DNA of 53,843 bases. Source: an uncultured Acidobacteriota bacterium (lineage in GTDB: Bacteria > Acidobacteriota > Terriglobia > Terriglobales > CAINCZ01). The position numbers were made by a program, and so were the translations under genes. Of this stretch, positions 28,360 to 36,651 are shown in pieces. Below the pieces are notes generated by a model. That model made no database searches. It was given only the letters and a program-made list of their open reading frames with translations, and was not told where the DNA came from. Location of the stretch: contig CAINCZ010000116.1 in assembly GCA_903847195.1 (NCBI GenBank), positions 1-53,843 on the forward strand. Direction: 5' to 3'. Position 1 is the first letter of the stretch. Each line of letters starts with the position of its first letter.

Positions 28360-30327
28360 GTGTATAGCCAGTATCAGCGCCGTCTGGCGAATCAGGTCCG
28401 TTCGCTTCTGCTTCAGCAGTACCAGCTTGAGTTGCCGAACATCGTCATCGAGCAGCCGCCATCGGTGGAATTCGGCGAGTTTGCCCTGCCGCTCGCCTTT
28501 GAACTGGCCCGCCGCCTGCGTAAAGCGCCGCGCAAGATCGCCGAAGAGATCGTCGCCTCGCTCGGCCCGGTGGAAGGATTTCAGGGCTTTGAGGTCGCCG
28601 GCGCCGGATACATCAACGCGCGGCTGGACCGGGCCGCTGCCGCCACAGCTTTTCAGGCCGGCTCCGACCAGCCTCAGCCCAGCGGTACCTGGCAGGGCGA
28701 GAAGATTCTGGTTGAGCACACTTCGATCAATCCCAACAAAGCAGCTCACATCGGACACCTGCGCAACGCCATCCTGGGCGACACGTTTGTACGCCTGCTA
28801 CGCGCCGCCGGCGTTGACGTGGATGTGCAGAACTATATCGACAACACGGGCGTGCAGGTGGCCGACGTAGTCGTCGGGCTGCTTCAGATAGCAAAGAAGT
28901 CGAAGGCTGAAATCGCGCAGATGATCCAGTCCAACCCGCGATTCGATTACTACTGCTGGGATCTTTACGCGCAGGTTGCGCACTGGTACGAGGCCGACAA
29001 GCAGAATCCGCAGCACCGCCGCGACATGCTTCACCAGATCGAGGAGGGCGGCAACGAGGCGTCCGAGATTGCCGAGCTGGTTTCTGTCGCCGTGTTGCGC
29101 CGTCACCTCGAGACCATGCAACGGCTCGATATCCAGTACGATTTTCTTCCCCGCGAGAGCGAAATCCTGCGCCTGAAGTTCTGGGATTCCGCCTTCCAGC
29201 AGATGCGTGAGAAGGGCGTGCTCTACCACGAGACCCAGGGCAAGAACGCCGGGTGCTGGGTCATGAAGCGCCCTTCGGCCGCAGGCAAAACCGAAGAAGA
29301 GCAGACCGATGACGATACGAAGGTGATCGTTCGCTCCAACGGGACCGTCGGCTACGTCGGCAAGGACATCGCCTATCACCTCTGGAAGTTCGGGCTGCTG
29401 GGTAAAGACTTCGGCTACCGGCTCTTTTACTCCTATGCCCATGGCCACCAGGCCTGGATTTCCGCCGAACAGGGCGAGGCGCAGCACCCGCAGTTCGGCA
29501 AAGCAAGCGCCATCTACAACGTCATCGATGCCCGCCAGGCAGAGGCCCAGAACAGTGTGGTCGAAGCGCTACGCGGACTCGGTTGCACCGAGCAGGCGGC
29601 GCATTACACGCACTTCTCCTACGAAATGGTGGCGCTCACGCCCCGCTGTGCCGCCGAACTGGGTTATCAGCTAAGCGAGGATGAGTGGAGCAAGAACTAC
29701 ATCGAGGTCAGCGGACGCAAGGGTTTCGGCGTCAAGGCCGATGACCTGCTGGACCGGCTAATCGACTCCGCCGGCAAGGAAGTCGATGCCCGGCATCCCG
29801 AACTGGACGCAGCCGAGCGCCAGCGCATTGCCACGCAGATTGCGATCGGGGCGTTGCGCTACTTCATGCTCAAGTTTACCAAAACTTCGCTGATCGCCTT
29901 CGACTTCAAGGAGGCGCTCAGCTTCGAGGGCGAGACCGGTCCTTATGTGCAGTACGCCGTGGTGCGAGCTGGGAACATCTTCCGCAAGGCGGGTCTGGAG
30001 CCGGAACAGGCGCTGCGGGCGGCGAGCCGGGACGACTTCGCCCTTCTATCGGATCACGATGGAAATGAGATTTGGGAGCTCTGGCTGCTGGCTGCCAAGA
30101 CGTCGCTGGTGATTGAGCAGGCGGTGGCCACGACCGAGCCCGCCTATGCGGCGAAGCACGCCTTCCAGTTGGCCCAGCTTTTCAATAACTTCTATCACCG
30201 TCACCACATTCTGACCGAGGCGGATGAGGCGCGGAAGCGATTCCTGCTGGCCACGACCGCCGTTGTCCGCCGCGAATTGATGCGTATTCTCCAGGTGATG
30301 GGCATCACCGTGCCTCCGGTCATGTAG
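28360..30327 (+). CDS. argS: Arginyl-tRNA synthetase
   Basis: 655 residues. The N-terminal Add1 domain (about 1-105) leads to the class I active site NPNKAAHIGHLRNA near residue 130, whose AHIGH replaces HIGH as is usual in ArgS. The catalytic core contains GTVGYVGKDIAYHLWKFG, and the C-terminal DALR anticodon domain contains FNNFYHRHHIL. The usual KMSKS is degenerate, also common in ArgS. GTG 28360 is preceded by GAAGGAG. Confidence 0.95.
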   Translation: MYSQYQRRLANQVRSLLLQQYQLELPNIVIEQPPSVEFGEFALPLAFELARRLRKAPRKIAEEIVASLGPVEGFQGFEVAGAGYINARLDRAAAATAFQAGSDQPQPSGTWQGEKILVEHTSINPNKAAHIGHLRNAILGDTFVRLLRAAGVDVDVQNYIDNTGVQVADVVVGLLQIAKKSKAEIAQMIQSNPRFDYYCWDLYAQVAHWYEADKQNPQHRRDMLHQIEEGGNEASEIAELVSVAVLRRHLETMQRLDIQYDFLPRESEILRLKFWDSAFQQMREKGVLYHETQGKNAGCWVMKRPSAAGKTEEEQTDDDTKVIVRSNGTVGYVGKDIAYHLWKFGLLGKDFGYRLFYSYAHGHQAWISAEQGEAQHPQFGKASAIYNVIDARQAEAQNSVVEALRGLGCTEQAAHYTHFSYEMVALTPRCAAELGYQLSEDEWSKNYIEVSGRKGFGVKADDLLDRLIDSAGKEVDARHPELDAAERQRIATQIAIGALRYFMLKFTKTSLIAFDFKEALSFEGETGPYVQYAVVRAGNIFRKAGLEPEQALRAASRDDFALLSDHDGNEIWELWLLAAKTSLVIEQAVATTEPAYAAKHAFQLAQLFNNFYHRHHILTEADEARKRFLLATTAVVRRELMRILQVMGITVPPVM

Positions 30328-30334
30328 GATCTGC

Positions 30335-30362
30335 GGGCCGTTCCCAACGTGGGAAGCGGCCC
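30335..30362 (+). terminator. Hairpin after argS, possible terminator
   Basis: GGGCCG-TTCCCA pairs with TGGGAA-(G)-CGGCCC, about 12 pairs with one bulge, eight bases after the argS stop. A C-run rather than a T-run follows, so termination strength is uncertain. Confidence 0.45.
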
Positions 30363-30397
30363 CCCCTGATCTGCCCGAATATCTGCGTAATACTGCT

Positions 30398-30426
30398 TTT
30401 AAATTTACTCAGGCTCTCGCTATAGT
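30398..30426 (+). promoter_or_regulatory. Promoter of the cold-shock protein gene
   Basis: TATAGT (30421-30426) is a good -10 box with a weak TTTAAA (30398-30403) 17 bases upstream. It implies a leader of about 110 bases before the cold-shock gene, as is usual for this family. Confidence 0.5.
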
Positions 30427-30542
30427 GAACACGCGTTCGGAAGGAACGGGGCGCGCGTCAGCCGGACGTCTAAGCCGCCGGCGGTGCCGTCCCCGGGCTC
30501 ATTCCAGCGCAATTCAAGCAACCAAGGAAACGTGGCACCGGT

Positions 30543-30743
30543 ATGGAACAAGGCACTGTGAAATGGTTCAATGACGCCAAGGGATACGGTTTCATCACCC
30601 GCCAGAGCGGCGAAGATGTATTCGTGCACTTTTCGGCGATTCAATCGAAGGGATTCCGCAGCTTACAGGAAGGCCAGGCCGTCGAGTTCGACGTAACCAA
30701 GGGGCCCAAGGGCTGGCAGGCAGAAAACGTCCGCCCCCTGTAA
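30543..30743 (+). CDS. Cold-shock protein, CspA family
   Basis: 66 residues forming one cold-shock domain. RNP1 (KGYGFIT, residues about 13-19) and RNP2 (VFVHF, about 26-30) are intact. Such proteins melt RNA structure and act as RNA chaperones. The gene has its own promoter and terminator. Many bacteria carry several paralogs, so a specific symbol is not assigned. Confidence 0.96.
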   Translation: MEQGTVKWFNDAKGYGFITRQSGEDVFVHFSAIQSKGFRSLQEGQAVEFDVTKGPKGWQAENVRPL

Positions 30744-30766
30744 TTGCTCCCGCATGGAATCAACTC

Positions 30767-30788
30767 AAGGCGGCCTCCGGGCCGCCTT
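30767..30788 (+). terminator. Terminator after the cold-shock gene
   Basis: AAGGCGGCC/GGCCGCCTT, a perfect 9-base stem with a TCCG loop, followed by a short T-rich stretch, 24 bases after the stop. Confidence 0.75.
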
Positions 30789-30881
30789 TCAGTTTCAGCA
30801 CTTAACACCGCCGTGCGCCGCTCCGGCAACGGACTTTTTTTGACGTCAGTAGTATGATGGTCATGTCACAGGGGGTTGTGC

Positions 30882-31601
30882 GTGCTCTCACCATACGGCT
30901 TGGACATCATCGAAAGCTGTTTCACCTGCAAGATGCGGGTGGACCACATTTTCTGTGACCTTCCGAACGCTGCTCTGCAGTCGTTCGAAGCCATCAAATA
31001 CGCTACCGCATACCCCAAGGGCGCGGTTTTGTTTGTCGAAGGCCAGGCGCCGCGCGGCATATTTGTGCTGTGCAAGGGCAGGGTCAAGCTTTCGATTTCT
31101 TCCAGTGACGGCAAGACGCTGATCCTGAAAATCGCCGAGTCCGGCGAGGTGCTTGGTCTGAGCTCCAGCGTCTCCGGCAAGCCTTATGAACTGACCGCCG
31201 AGACCATTGACCCCTGCCAGGTCAACTTCGTCAAGCGCGAAGACTTCCTCCGCTTCCTGCGCGAGCACGCCGACGCCTGTTTTCGTGTGGCCGAGCAGTT
31301 GAGCGAGAAGTACAACAGCGCCTGTCACGAAATCCGCAACCTCGGGCTTTCGCATTCCGCCGCCGAAAAGCTCGCCAAACTGTTGCTGGAGTGGACCGCC
31401 AAGAGTGGGGAATCGCTCAAGCAGGAGCCGCGGCTCAAGCTGGCGCTCACCCACGAAGAGATCGCGCAGATGATCGGCACCTCGCGCGAAACCGTCACCC
31501 GGCTGTTTGCCGAACTGAAGAAGCGCCAGATCGTGCAGGCCAAGGGGTCCACTCTGCTGATCCGCAACAAGACTGCTCTGCGCGCGCTTGCCAGCAGCTA
31601 A
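30882..31601 (+). CDS. FNR-like Crp/Fnr-family regulator with four-cysteine cluster
   Basis: About 239 residues. An N-terminal CX2CX8C group (Cys13, 16, 25) plus Cys112, at the place of FNR Cys122 (TIDPCQVNF), suggests an oxygen-labile 4Fe-4S cluster. The cNMP-binding fold follows (PKGAVLFVEGQAPRGIFVLCKGRVKL), then a dimer helix and a C-terminal winged helix. The recognition helix reads SRETVTRLF, like Crp (SRETVGRIL) rather than FNR, which predicts TGTGA-type half-sites. GTG 30882 is chosen because GGGGG lies six bases upstream; TTG 30876 would overlap it. The paralog downstream lacks the DNA-binding domain. Confidence 0.9.
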   Translation: MLSPYGLDIIESCFTCKMRVDHIFCDLPNAALQSFEAIKYATAYPKGAVLFVEGQAPRGIFVLCKGRVKLSISSSDGKTLILKIAESGEVLGLSSSVSGKPYELTAETIDPCQVNFVKREDFLRFLREHADACFRVAEQLSEKYNSACHEIRNLGLSHSAAEKLAKLLLEWTAKSGESLKQEPRLKLALTHEEIAQMIGTSRETVTRLFAELKKRQIVQAKGSTLLIRNKTALRALASS

Positions 31602-31646
31602 AAGTGCGCTGCGGCGCGTGTTTTCGGTTCAACCATCACGGCTGAA

Positions 31647-31662
31647 AGTGACTGCAATCACT
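31647..31662. promoter_or_regulatory. Crp/Fnr-type palindrome upstream of the truncated paralog
   Basis: AGTGACTGCAATCACT is a perfect 5+5 dyad with a 6-base spacer and matches 8 of 10 positions of TGTGA-N6-TCACA. It lies 34 bases before the ATG of the truncated FNR-like gene and about 45 bases after the full-length one. This would suit auto- or cross-regulation. Confidence 0.6.
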
Positions 31663-31695
31663 GTTGTTCGCGTGGTTTCGATATTCAATTGAACC

Positions 31696-32202
31696 ATGGA
31701 CAGTGCCCCCGGCCACGCCACGTGCTTCAGTTGCGAACTGCGGCCCAACCGCATGTTTTGCGACCTTCCGACCGAAGCGCTGCAAGCCTTCGACGACATC
31801 AAGTCGGTGACGAACTATCCGCGTGGCGCCACCCTGTTTTCTGAAGGCCGCCAGCCCAAGGGGATCTTCCTGCTTTGCGACGGCAGGGCCAAACTTTCTA
31901 TCTCTTCGGAAAACGGCAAGCGACTGATGTTGCGCGTAGCTGGGCCCGGCGAGATGCTGGGCATCAGTTCCACCCTATCGGGCAAGCCATACGAGGTAAC
32001 GGCGGAGACCGTGGATGGCTGCCAGGTCGTCTTTGTCAAGCGCAAGGACCTGTTGCGGTTCCTGCGCGACCATCGCGATGCGTGCCTGCAGGTCGTCCAT
32101 CTGCTTAGCGGCGACCTTCACGCCGCGTATGAGCGGGTTCGCGGCATCGGACTGACCCGTACTCGCCGCCCGCGCACGCAGGCCCGCGCCGCCCGCGCTT
32201 AA
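31696..32202 (+). CDS. FNR-like sensor protein lacking a DNA-binding domain
   Basis: 168 residues, clearly paralogous to the preceding regulator over the cysteine cluster (Cys10, 13, 22 and 109, same CX2CX8C spacing), the cNMP-binding fold and the start of the dimer helix. At residue 153 homology stops. A short basic tail (TRTRRPRTQARAARA) replaces the rest of the helix and the whole winged helix. The other two frames downstream show no remnant HTH, so this is not a simple frameshift. The sensing half is well conserved, which argues for a functional protein, perhaps forming inactive heterodimers. The ATG has no ribosome-binding site and may be close to the transcript start. Confidence 0.85.
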   Translation: MDSAPGHATCFSCELRPNRMFCDLPTEALQAFDDIKSVTNYPRGATLFSEGRQPKGIFLLCDGRAKLSISSENGKRLMLRVAGPGEMLGISSTLSGKPYEVTAETVDGCQVVFVKRKDLLRFLRDHRDACLQVVHLLSGDLHAAYERVRGIGLTRTRRPRTQARAARA

Positions 32203-32626
32203 TCTCTCGTTTCGCTACTGAAACTAACCGCGCCCTTCCATCCGTAATTCACCTAGTGCGGGTAAGTTAATTACCTTAGCTGCTGACGGCACTCCCGGAC
32301 AAACTGCACCTTCCATACTCGCAGCGCCACAATCAAGAAGCTGGCAGCTTGTGAAAATGGAGCTGCCCCCGCCATTTGGTGCTCGAAGTGCTACCTCACC
32401 GAGCGATTCTTTTTTTTCCTTGCTTTGTTAAAAAATCGAGTACACTACTGCCAATTAACTAGGTCTTGCTACTAGTTGCAACATGTGGGGACACCGTGGG
32501 GGCTTCTTCTGTGGCACAGGCGACATGGCAGCATCTGCGCCCCATTTGTTGTGTGGGCCGTTTGTTTTTTTAATATTTTCGCAGGCGTTCGACGACATTC
32601 ACGTTGATAGTCCGAGGAGCTTGGGT
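32203..32626. other. Upstream region of the decahaem cytochrome gene
   Basis: 424 bases without a supported gene. It contains the palindrome GGTAA-N5-TTACC (32261-32275) and the inverted repeat GGCAGCT/AGCTGCC with an 11-base loop (32343-32367). AT-rich stretches near 32410-32440 and 32555-32580 could hold promoters, for example TTGTGT and AATATT separated by 17 bases near 32550-32580. No TGTGA-type site is visible here, unlike the other cytochrome genes. Confidence 0.45.
32261..32275. repeat. Short palindrome GGTAA-N5-TTACC
   Basis: A perfect 5+5 inverted repeat around GTTAA, about 365 bases upstream of the decahaem cytochrome start. It could be an operator. No family assignment is possible. 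Confidence 0.3.
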
Positions 32627-33565
32627 ATGTATTTTCGCCGCTTCCAGCGTTCTGCGTTGGTTGTCCTAGTGGCAGCGTTGGTGTTTGTTTTCGGGGCGAC
32701 GCTTTGCGCCGCACAGAAACGCGACGCGTCTCCTAAACCAGCACAGGCATCCGCCGCTGTTCCCGACCAGGGTGGCCGGCAATTCGTGGGCTCGCAGCAG
32801 TGCGAAGCCTGTCATGACGCCGTTTCCAAGACATTCGCTACTTCGCCCCACGCGGTCACGCTACAGAAGACGCGAGTCACGCCAGAAGCGCGTGGCTGCG
32901 AATCCTGTCACGGAGCGGGTTCGGCGCACGTAGAGGGTGGCGGCGACAAGAGCAAAATCTTCCGCTTTGGCGAGGCCAACGCGCAGCGCGCCAACGAACG
33001 CTGCCTGACCTGCCACGAAGCCAACGTCAACCAGCGGCAGTTCCTTCGCTCGGAGCACGCGCGGAATGATGTGAGCTGCACCACCTGCCACAGCGTCCAC
33101 CAGGCTAAGAAGGAATATTTGCTCAAGGCCAGCCAGCCCAACCTCTGCCTCACCTGCCACACGGCGCAGCGGGCTGACTTCATGAAGCCCTTCAAGCATC
33201 GCGTGCTGGAAGGCCTGATCAGCTGCTCGGACTGCCACAATCCGCACGGCACGACGACCCCGGCTCAGGTTCGCTCCACGGCCAGCAAGGGCGATGTCTG
33301 CTTGAAGTGCCACAGCGACAAGCGCGGTCCTTTCGTCTACGAGCACGAACCGGTGCGTAGCGAAGGTTGCGCCACCTGCCACACTCCACACGGGTCCACC
33401 AACCCGCGCCTGCTGCTGACGGCGCGCGTGAACTCGCTCTGCCTGCAGTGCCACTCGCAGATTCCGACTGGCCCGCACCCGCAGAACGCATGGTTCCGTC
33501 AGTCGTGCATCACCTGCCATGCCAACATTCACGGCTCAAATACTCACCGGTTGCTGTTCCGGTAG
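32627..33565 (+). CDS. Periplasmic decahaem c-type cytochrome, DmsE/MtrA family
   Basis: 312 residues with a signal peptide (about 1-27, ending TLCAAQ) and ten CXXCH haem-binding motifs: CEACH, CESCH, CLTCH, CTTCH, CLTCH, CSDCH, CLKCH, CATCH, CLQCH, CITCH. Ten haems, this size and an MtrB/PioB gene 17 bases downstream match MtrA/DmsE/PioA-type cytochromes. These sit inside an outer-membrane barrel and carry electrons across the outer membrane. ATG 32627 is chosen because GAGGAG lies upstream and the signal peptide starts there. An upstream in-frame start would add 48 residues that hide the signal peptide. Confidence 0.93.
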   Translation: MYFRRFQRSALVVLVAALVFVFGATLCAAQKRDASPKPAQASAAVPDQGGRQFVGSQQCEACHDAVSKTFATSPHAVTLQKTRVTPEARGCESCHGAGSAHVEGGGDKSKIFRFGEANAQRANERCLTCHEANVNQRQFLRSEHARNDVSCTTCHSVHQAKKEYLLKASQPNLCLTCHTAQRADFMKPFKHRVLEGLISCSDCHNPHGTTTPAQVRSTASKGDVCLKCHSDKRGPFVYEHEPVRSEGCATCHTPHGSTNPRLLLTARVNSLCLQCHSQIPTGPHPQNAWFRQSCITCHANIHGSNTHRLLFR

Positions 33566-33582
33566 AAGGAGGGAGAAGAACG

Positions 33583-36270
33583 ATGGCTAATTTCAATCAA
33601 CACTCGCCGCGGACTCTCCTTTCTTGGGGGGCGCCGCTGAATCGGAGCCGACGTATGACCAGGAAATCTGCCTTGCTCGTGTTGGTGCTGCTGCTGGCTC
33701 TCCCGCTGTTTGCCTTTGCCCAGGCGGACGGTGACGAGGCCTCCAGCCCCAAGACCTTCGGACCCTACACGGTGACGCAGTCGATCGAACTCGGCGGCCG
33801 GGTCGCCGACGTTAAAGGAAACGGCGACGTATACAACACGTTCGTCAACCTGCACAGCGGCCCGCGGCTCCTCTCGCAGGAGTTGTCGATGCGCGCCGCG
33901 CCCGGGCAGGGAGGGCTGTTCGACACCTTGTTTCTGAGCAGCTTCGGCTTTGGCGGCGACCCCAATAATCTGGCCCGGCTGCGCGTGGAGAAGAAGAAGG
34001 TATACAACTTCGTCGCTCTCTATCGCCGTGACCAGAACTACTGGAACTACAACCTGTTCGCCAACCCGCTGACCACCAACGGGCTGGAGTATGCAGCCAC
34101 CGGCGGCAAACTGAATCCTTACACGCTGCCCTGGTACAGCAACAGCACGCGGTATCAGAACGAGACCCGCCAGATGGGCGATGCAATGCTGACGCTGTTC
34201 CCGACGTCGGCCATCAGCGTCCGGCTGGGCTACGCGCAAAACAACAACAGCGGTCTCTTCAGCACCACGCTGGAGACTCCCATCCAGTTCCCGCTCGTCG
34301 AGAAGTCTGGCTGGCAGTCTTGGCGTTATCAGGCTGGAGTCGACATCAAGCTGCTGCCGAAGACCACGCTCAGCTTCGACCAGTTCCTCGAGCGCGACGT
34401 GGTTCACACGAACCTTTCTCCCATAGCCATGCTGATGAATCTGGGCAGCGCCACCGGGCCTGCGGTGGACTTCAACCTGTTCTCCACCTTCCCGCCTTGT
34501 ACGCCTGCGGGTGGTTTCCTGTCGGCGACGGGTATCGTGGTCAACAGTTCGTCCTGTACCAGCTTCCTCGTAAGCCCTGACGGCAACCCCGCCAGCGCTT
34601 ACTTCAAGCGCGGTACCGCAAGAACGAGCATTCCAACCTCGCAGCTGGCTCTGCGGTCGAACTACTTCAAGAAGCTCGACTTGACGGCCGATGCCTCCTA
34701 TAGCCGCGCCGCGACCTCTGTGCCGGACTTCCTGGAGTTCACGCACAGCTTCTCGCCCAACGCCGCTACGGGCAGCCCGTATGCCAAGACGATCACCAAG
34801 AGCGGCGACTTTGGCGCCACCTATCACATCACCCGCAAGCTGAGCATCTCGGACAAGTTCCACTATCTCGACTGGAACACTTCCGGTAATGCCGCTATCA
34901 CCACCTATAACTGCAGTGCCACCGGGAGCGTGAATACGCCTCTGACCGGCACGTCGCTGTCGACGCTGGCGAGCCCCTGCAACGGCTTGGTCGTGGGTTT
35001 CCTCGGAGGCCAGACGGTTTCGGGCGCCAAGGCCAGCACCTACAACTACGCGCAGTCGATCTCGGCCCTGACCCTGCTCGGCGAGCGGTCGTATTCCAAC
35101 ACCGCTACGCTGAACTATCAGGCCAATCGCTATATCAGCGGCTTCGTCGGCTTCCGTTATGTACAGCGCGAAATACGCGCCGGCGATGCGGGCGTCAGCA
35201 GCAACATCTGGTACCAGAACACCAGTACGCTGACGACGACGGCCAACAGCACGACCATTCCCACCGTACCCACGGTGGCGATCGCGTCGGGCGAAGTCGG
35301 CAGCGACAAGCTGTCGCAGTACAGCGGCTTGATCGGCCTGGTACTCCGTCCGACTCCGAAGTGGCGTATCAACGCCAATGGCGAGCTGACGACGGCCGAC
35401 AACACCTTTGTCAACCTGTATCCGCGCCGCGAGCAGCGTCTCCGCATCAACTCGACCTACAAGTTGACGCGCTGGGCCAGCGTGAACGGCAGCATCAACA
35501 TCAACGAAAAGAAAAACAACTTCGCCCAGAACTTCGAGGGCAGCGGCTTGAACCTGTTCCCGACGACCGTTCCGGCCGCCTACGGAACCAAGATTCACTA
35601 CCGCTACTACTCGCTCGGCTTCACCGCGAGTCCGGTTGCCAAGTTCTCGTTTGACACCAACTGGACCTACATGGACCAGAAGATGAACACGCAGACCTGC
35701 GTGCCCGTCTCTCCCACCTCCATCTTCGTTGGTGGCGCACCGCCCACCTGCCCGGCAATTGAGCAGGGCGGCGGCTTCCCGCTCACGCTGAAGTACACGG
35801 AAAAGTCGAATTCGCTATACGCGAACCTGACCTACCGTGTGATGAAGCGTGCCAGCGTGAACCTGGGCTACCAGATCACCAGCACCAGCGGTCGTAACGA
35901 TTGGCTGCGTGCCGATTCCGGACAACCGCTGCAGGTCTATGGCGACATCTTCGGCAACGCGGTGCCCTCCAACGGTGGTACGTTTACTCCGTCGTCGGCC
36001 ACCGGTTGCAACGGTGCTGCCTGCGTGGTGTACACCGGCTTGAACCCCAACTCTCCCATCGGCCCGCAGGCCGTGAACTGGCACGCTCCTTTTGCCGGCG
36101 TTGAAATCGGCGTCGCCAAGAACGTCACGTTCAAGGGGAAGTGGATGTACTACGATTACAACGAGAAGGGCGACCTTGGCGTTGTGGGCGCACTGGGCGG
36201 TCTCGGGCCGATCGCTCCGCGCAAGTTCCACGCCAATGTCGGCACCCTCGCTCTGAAGTACAGCTTCTAG
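33583..36270 (+). CDS. MtrB/PioB-family decahaem-associated outer-membrane beta-barrel protein
   Basis: 895 residues. A signal peptide ends near residue 48 (PLFAFAQA). The mature part consists of alternating amphipathic strands rich in aromatic residues and ends in KYSF, the terminal Phe typical of outer-membrane proteins. In MtrB/PioB systems the barrel sheathes the decahaem cytochrome and makes an electron-conducting pore. The N-terminal CXXC seen in Shewanella MtrB is not apparent. Strong GGAGG lies before ATG 33583; ATG 33655 would shorten the n-region by 24 residues. It is co-transcribed with the cytochrome and followed by a terminator. Confidence 0.87.
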   Translation: MANFNQHSPRTLLSWGAPLNRSRRMTRKSALLVLVLLLALPLFAFAQADGDEASSPKTFGPYTVTQSIELGGRVADVKGNGDVYNTFVNLHSGPRLLSQELSMRAAPGQGGLFDTLFLSSFGFGGDPNNLARLRVEKKKVYNFVALYRRDQNYWNYNLFANPLTTNGLEYAATGGKLNPYTLPWYSNSTRYQNETRQMGDAMLTLFPTSAISVRLGYAQNNNSGLFSTTLETPIQFPLVEKSGWQSWRYQAGVDIKLLPKTTLSFDQFLERDVVHTNLSPIAMLMNLGSATGPAVDFNLFSTFPPCTPAGGFLSATGIVVNSSSCTSFLVSPDGNPASAYFKRGTARTSIPTSQLALRSNYFKKLDLTADASYSRAATSVPDFLEFTHSFSPNAATGSPYAKTITKSGDFGATYHITRKLSISDKFHYLDWNTSGNAAITTYNCSATGSVNTPLTGTSLSTLASPCNGLVVGFLGGQTVSGAKASTYNYAQSISALTLLGERSYSNTATLNYQANRYISGFVGFRYVQREIRAGDAGVSSNIWYQNTSTLTTTANSTTIPTVPTVAIASGEVGSDKLSQYSGLIGLVLRPTPKWRINANGELTTADNTFVNLYPRREQRLRINSTYKLTRWASVNGSININEKKNNFAQNFEGSGLNLFPTTVPAAYGTKIHYRYYSLGFTASPVAKFSFDTNWTYMDQKMNTQTCVPVSPTSIFVGGAPPTCPAIEQGGGFPLTLKYTEKSNSLYANLTYRVMKRASVNLGYQITSTSGRNDWLRADSGQPLQVYGDIFGNAVPSNGGTFTPSSATGCNGAACVVYTGLNPNSPIGPQAVNWHAPFAGVEIGVAKNVTFKGKWMYYDYNEKGDLGVVGALGGLGPIAPRKFHANVGTLALKYSF

Positions 36271-36288
36271 TTGAGGATCTCCTTCACT

Positions 36289-36318
36289 GGGGGGCGGCCT
36301 TTGGCCGCCCCCTTTTTT
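36289..36318 (+). terminator. Strong rho-independent terminator
   Basis: GGGGGCGGCC/GGCCGCCCCC, a perfect 10-base stem with a TTT loop, followed by six T. It ends the decahaem-barrel operon and separates it from the next cytochrome genes. Confidence 0.93.
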
Positions 36319-36399
36319 GGCGCACTGCTGTAGGAACTCCGGCGGTGGGCGCCTGTCTTCATTCCATCATTTGCAGGTAGTCCGATATAACCGATCGGC

Positions 36400-36415
36400 G
36401 GTGATGCCAGTCACT
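36400..36415. promoter_or_regulatory. Crp/Fnr-type palindrome, distal copy
   Basis: GGTGATGCCAGTCACT matches 8 of 10 positions of TGTGA-N6-TCACA. Its centre lies 41 bases (about four helical turns) upstream of a second site, and both are upstream of the 11-haem cytochrome gene. Confidence 0.5.
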
Positions 36416-36440
36416 TGCGGGGGTGCGGGTCACGCTCTCA

Positions 36441-36456
36441 AGTGAGGCCCATCACA
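36441..36456. promoter_or_regulatory. Crp/Fnr-type palindrome, proximal copy
   Basis: AGTGAGGCCCATCACA matches 9 of 10 positions of TGTGA-N6-TCACA, about 195 bases upstream of the 11-haem cytochrome gene. With the copy 41 bases upstream it forms a tandem arrangement on the same helix face. Confidence 0.55.
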
Positions 36457-36651
36457 GCGCAATGAGAATTAAAAATGAGACCAATAAAGTGTTATCCCTG
36501 TCGTTCAAGAGTTGTAGGGTTCCTGCGGATGCAGGGCTCGGCAGGGAGCGCCGTTCCGCGCGGCGCGCTCGTGGGGAAAGCGGTGGGGGCATTCATCTGT
36601 AAGTTGTAATCCCTCGTTTCAACGGCGTTGGGGCGTCGTAAAGAGGATCGT

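Noticed and set aside
32483..32626. N-terminal extension of the decahaem cytochrome
   Set aside because: It would place 48 residues before the signal peptide; the ATG at 32627 has a good ribosome-binding site and gives a standard export signal.
33367..33582. Extension of the MtrB-like gene into the decahaem cytochrome gene
   Set aside because: This region is coding in another frame for the last haem motifs of the cytochrome; the GGAGG site before 33583 marks the real start.
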